Shown here: positions 7,607-8,709 of the stretch, in pieces
Layout: every line of letters begins with the position of its first letter
How positions within the stretch are numbered: the stretch's first letter is position 1
DNA from: Candidatus Roizmanbacteria bacterium CG_4_9_14_0_8_um_filter_34_12
Lineage (GTDB): Bacteria > Patescibacteriota > Microgenomatia > UBA1406 > GWC2-37-13
Assembly: GCA_002789465.1 (NCBI GenBank)
Contig: PFTH01000130.1
Location: 1 to 8,709 of the forward strand
Direction of reading: 5' to 3'
Length of the DNA: 8,709 bases
Program-made: the position numbers and the translations under genes
Notes under the pieces: model-generated
Database searches by the model: none
Seen by the model: only the letters and a program-made list of their open reading frames with translations
Told to the model about the DNA's origin: nothing

Positions 7607-7617
7607 ATTATATTATA
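7607..7617 (-). promoter_or_regulatory. Candidate -10 boxes for the PRC/CBS-NRAMP operon
   Basis: Two overlapping TATAAT hexamers on the minus strand (7617-7612 and 7612-7607) lie 7-17 nt before the ATG at 7600. Neither has a good -35 box at 16-18 bp. If used, the mRNA would be leaderless or nearly so, consistent with the missing Shine-Dalgarno. AT richness makes chance matches likely. Confidence 0.35.
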
Positions 7618-7660
7618 GAAATTTGGAAATAGTAACAGTATAATACATGGAATATACTAT

Positions 7661-7701
7661 CTAATTTTAGATTTGAAATTTTAAATTAGTAAAGGTATAT
7701 T
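7661..7701 (+). promoter_or_regulatory. Candidate promoter of the tRNA region, with flanking palindrome
   Basis: TTGAAA (7673-7678), 17 bp, then TATATT (7696-7701) end 3 nt before the outer tRNA 5' end at 7705, so the transcript would start at or just inside that end. CTAATTT/AAATTAG (7661-7667 and 7683-7689) forms an inverted repeat around the -35 region. A separate TATAAT at 7639-7644 has no good -35 box. Confidence 0.4.
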
Positions 7702-7784
7702 GTTGGGTGCGTAGTTTAATGGTCCCATTTACGGGGTAAATAAAACATTTCTTTGATTCACCCGCCATGACTTTGACAATTTTA

Positions 7785-7856
7785 GCGCTCTTAGTTTAAC
7801 GGTAAAACAGTTCTCTGATAAAGAACAGAGCGATGGTCCGACTCCATCAGAGCGCA
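7785..7856 (+). tRNA. trnI: tRNA-Ile(GAT)
   Basis: A complete 72-nt cloverleaf. Acceptor GCGCTCT/AGAGCGC has 7 pairs; D-stem GTTT/AAAC with loop AACGGTA; anticodon stem GTTCT/AGAAC with loop CTGATAA, anticodon GAT at 7817-7819; variable loop AGAGC; T-stem GATGG/CCATC. The T-loop is TCCGACT, with C where almost all tRNAs have T55. CCA is not encoded. The gene sits inside the anticodon-loop insertion of the outer tRNA, whose D, anticodon and T arms are close copies of its own, while the acceptor stems are unrelated. GAU reads AUC/AUU codons. Confidence 0.88.
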
Positions 7857-7902
7857 CAACCAGTTATAGAAAAGTCGGACGCGGTAAAGAACAAAGTGAT
7901 GG

Positions 7903-7971
7903 CCTGCCCCGAAGACACGCTCTTGAAAGGCGAGGATGTAAACCTCGCGAGCAAGTAAGTGTCCTTTGAGG
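7903..7971 (+). other. 69-nt structured insertion in the outer tRNA T-arm
   Basis: It is closed by CCT 7903-7905 with AGG 7969-7971. Inside, GACAC 7914-7918 pairs with GTGTC 7959-7963, GCTC 7919-7922 with GAGC 7949-7952, and CGAGG 7931-7935 with CCTCG 7943-7947 around loop ATGTAAA. The last hairpin looks like a tRNA-Tyr anticodon arm (GTA), but no matching acceptor, D or variable arm can be built around it. Confidence 0.45.
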
Positions 7972-7988
7972 TTCGATTCCATCCGCAC

Positions 7989-8012
7989 CCACATTATCCC
8001 ACTCAGCGGGAT
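7989..8012 (+). repeat. tRNA trailer repeat, copy 1
   Basis: These 24 nt match 8162-8185 at 23 positions and begin with the last acceptor bases and discriminator of the outer tRNA. The hairpin ATCCC...GGGAT is weakened here by A at 8001. The register relative to the 3' end is the same as after tRNA-Val, which supports 7991 as a real tRNA end. Confidence 0.85.
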
Positions 8013-8090
8013 GTGTCCACCAATAAATGTTCTTTACGCTGCAGTTCAAATAAACAAAGACGAAAAGTAAGTTTAATAAACAACATCCTT

Positions 8091-8164
8091 GGCCGCTTAG
8101 CTCAGTTGGCTAGAGCGTCTGATTTACATTCAGTAGGTCGGGGGTTCAAATCCCTCAGCGGCCA
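8091..8164 (+). tRNA. trnV: tRNA-Val(TAC)
   Basis: A complete 74-nt cloverleaf. Acceptor GGCCGCT/AGCGGCC; D-arm GCTC-AGTTGGCTA-GAGC; anticodon stem TCTGA/TCAGT (four pairs, the outermost T-T unpaired) with loop TTTACAT and anticodon TAC at 8125-8127; variable AGGTC; T-arm GGGGG-TTCAAAT-CCCTC with one G-T pair; discriminator A 8164. No 3' CCA beyond the acceptor. Its D and T arms are conventional and unlike those of the neighbouring tRNA-Ile. Confidence 0.95.
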
Positions 8165-8185
8165 CATTATCCCGCTCAGCGGGAT
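8162..8185 (+). repeat. tRNA trailer repeat, copy 2
   Basis: This is the second copy of the 24-nt trailer, with a perfect 7-bp hairpin ATCCCGC-TCA-GCGGGAT (8169-8185). It lacks a T-run, so it is more likely a processing or stability hairpin than a rho-independent terminator. Confidence 0.85.
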
Positions 8186-8189
8186 TATA

Positions 8190-8258
8190 TCCTCCTAACA
8201 ATGCAGCATGAGCCATGAACGGATAATTCTGAAAAGGCGAATGCTAAGTTGAGGAGGA
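8190..8258 (+). ncRNA. Long imperfect hairpin, possible structured RNA or transcript end
   Basis: TCCTCCTAAC (8190-8199) pairs with 8248-8258 (10 pairs, G8251 bulged). After a 5-nt/2-nt internal loop, AGCAT 8205-8209 pairs with ATGCT 8241-8245. GA faces GA (8210-8211, 8239-8240), a tandem sheared G-A motif, and GCC 8212-8214 pairs with GGC 8236-8238. The terminal loop is 21 nt. No known family (SRP RNA, RNase P, tmRNA) is recognised. The 3' arm contains GAGGAGG, but no plausible start codon follows it. The helix is seen; the RNA is inferred. Confidence 0.4.
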
Positions 8259-8432
8259 CAAAAAATAGTACTGTATTCAAATTTCCCGCCATTTATTTTT
8301 ATTCTTACTTTCCCTCATTTATCATTCATAATTCTTTATTCATAATTCATTATTCTTTATTCCAGATTCCATTTTTATTCTTCCCTTTTCTTTTTATAAT
8401 CGTTATAATAATTATAATAATTATTTTTATCC
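8259..8432. other. AT-rich spacer with low-complexity repeats
   Basis: No credible coding region. It holds the heptad repeat at 8324-8362 and a 9-nt ATAATAATT tandem pair at 8405-8422 just before the last gene. The AT-rich end may contain that gene's promoter, but no -35/-10 pair stands out. Confidence 0.5.
8324..8362. repeat. Heptanucleotide tandem repeat (ATTCWWW), about 5.6 units
   Basis: Successive 7-nt units read ATTCATA, ATTCTTT, ATTCATA, ATTCATT, ATTCTTT, ATTC. A degenerate unit may precede them at 8317. It lies about 70 nt upstream of the last gene. Confidence 0.85.
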
Positions 8433-8709
8433 ATGCAATCAAACACCAAGTCTTTTTCACATTTTTTAAAATCTAGCTTTCACGATTTAATCGAAGCACT
8501 CATTAACCTATTTATTTTTTTCCCCTATTTTTTTTCCGTATCAACACTTTTTAAAACTTTATTTTCCCCTTGGAAAAATTTGATAACAAAAAAAACCAGT
8601 AGGGGATTTTATTTCGGAGAATGGATTACAAGGTTAGGTTTTAATTTAATGTCATGTTGTATTGGAGCATGGATACGTTTATCAATTCTAATTTTTTTCT
8701 TTATTATTC
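8433..8709 (+). CDS. Hypothetical membrane protein, N-terminal part only
   Basis: ATG at 8433 opens a frame that stays open to the window edge (92 codons). The first about 19 residues are polar (MQSNTKSFSHFLKS), followed by a hydrophobic aromatic segment near 24-37 (LINLFIFFPYFFSV), a basic loop with SPWKNLITKKTSRGF near 45-60, GEWITRLGFNLMS near 62-75, and a second hydrophobic helix near 80-92. This gives at least two membrane segments, with the basic loop probably cytosolic. I do not recognise a named family, though similar FSPWKNL-containing membrane proteins occur, as I recall, in other CPR genomes. No Shine-Dalgarno; the leader is AT-rich. An overlapping frame at 8249-8476 is less convincing because it reads through the repeats. 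Confidence 0.7.
   Translation, partial: MQSNTKSFSHFLKSSFHDLIEALINLFIFFPYFFSVSTLFKTLFSPWKNLITKKTSRGFYFGEWITRLGFNLMSCCIGAWIRLSILIFFFII

Larger units (their letters stand above)
7705..7991 (+). tRNA. Interrupted (nested) tRNA: class I tRNA body with three insertions, anticodon GAT or GGT
   Basis: The acceptor stem GGGTGCG (7705-7711) pairs perfectly with CGCACCC (7984-7990), discriminator A 7991. The body can be rebuilt as: TA; D-stem GTTT 7714-7717 with AAAC 7743-7746 and loop AATGGT; anticodon stem TTTCT 7748-7752 with AGAAC 7888-7892 (4 of 5 pairs); variable AAAGT 7893-7897; T-stem GATGG 7898-7902 with CCATC 7979-7983 and loop TTCGATT 7972-7978. Three insertions interrupt it: 18 nt in the D-loop (7724-7741, hairpin ATTTAC-GGG-GTAAAT), about 128 nt in the anticodon loop (7758-7885, containing all of tRNA-Ile), and 69 nt between T-stem and T-loop (7903-7971). 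Without them it is 72 nt, the same length and layout as tRNA-Ile. The anticodon depends on the junction: GAT if the left block supplies it, GGT if the right one does. No CCA is encoded. It may instead be a pseudogene or a non-tRNA structured RNA. Confidence 0.45.

Noticed and set aside
7755..7885. Group I intron in the outer tRNA anticodon loop
   Set aside because: A U-ending left exon and G-ending insert are possible, but about 130 nt, 72 of them tRNA-Ile, is too short for the catalytic core.
7705..7991. tmRNA (ssrA) as explanation of the long tRNA-like RNA
   Set aside because: The 5' GAUUCUGGAUUCGACG-type segment and a tag reading frame are absent, and a normal D-arm is present.
7903..7991. 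Separate tRNA-Tyr(GTA) ending at 7991
   Set aside because: The anticodon arm is good, but no 5' acceptor partner for CGCACCC lies at class II distance, and the T-stem TGAGG/CCATC pairs poorly compared with GATGG/CCATC.
7791..8198. Open frames on both strands across the tRNA region
   Set aside because: They run through tRNA-Ile, tRNA-Val and the trailer repeats; the DNA is explained by RNA structure.
8249..8476. 75-codon frame starting with TTG after GAGGAGG
   Set aside because: It reads through the hairpin arm and AT-rich tandem repeats, giving low-complexity Phe/Ile sequence, and overlaps the more credible gene at 8433.
1..8709. CRISPR array, insertion sequence or prophage
   Set aside because: No regularly spaced direct repeats, transposase or phage genes were seen.

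Overview
The window looks like a piece of an AT-rich Candidate Phyla Radiation (Patescibacteria) chromosome, probably Microgenomates-like. The main evidence is the 16S rRNA gene. It is complete but strongly divergent at sites that are nearly invariant in other bacteria: the 530 pseudoknot, the 790 hairpin and the stretch after AAACTCAAAGGAATT. Its V1 helix is enlarged. The protein genes have no clear Shine-Dalgarno sequences, although the 16S anti-SD is intact. The lineage is inferred from remembered signatures, not from a tree.

Layout. (1) 1-1256, minus: a polytopic O-antigen ligase (Wzy_C) family protein whose C-terminus lies outside the window. (2) 1302-2360, plus: a divergent MreB/actin-like protein, divergently oriented, with a promoter overlapping the 5' end of the ligase gene. 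(3) 2390-4216, plus: a self-contained 16S rRNA unit with a sigma70-like promoter, a leader hairpin, a near-exact boxA, mature 16S, and a 24-bp processing stem that closes around 16S alone. No 23S or 5S follows; the next gene is convergent, so this is an unlinked 16S. (4) 7600-4310, minus: a tight three-gene operon of a soluble PRC-barrel/MgtE_N/CBS protein, an NRAMP-family transporter with non-canonical metal-site motifs, and a degenerate SAM hydroxide adenosyltransferase (DUF62) homologue. Gaps are 4 nt and then a 4-nt overlap. The MgtE_N/CBS partner and the altered metal site together suggest Mg2+ transport with cytosolic Mg2+ or nucleotide sensing. (5) 7673-8258, plus: a tRNA region with tRNA-Ile(GAT), tRNA-Val(TAC), and an unusual nested locus in which a complete second tRNA body is interrupted by three self-structured insertions. 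One insertion contains the whole tRNA-Ile gene. A 24-nt trailer is shared after this outer tRNA and tRNA-Val, followed by a long imperfect RNA hairpin. (6) 8259-8432: AT-rich DNA with a heptanucleotide tandem repeat. (7) 8433-end, plus: the start of an unidentified membrane protein.

The most unusual item is the tRNA-within-a-tRNA at 7705-7991. Its acceptor, D, anticodon and T arms can all be rebuilt from separated blocks, and every insertion is closed by its own helix. This could be a bacterial tRNA with non-group-I intron-like insertions, a tRNA-derived structured RNA, or a decaying duplication; the sequence alone does not decide. The 16S unit is the second point of interest: its primer-site mismatches are compensated by pairing changes, so they look like true lineage features and not errors.
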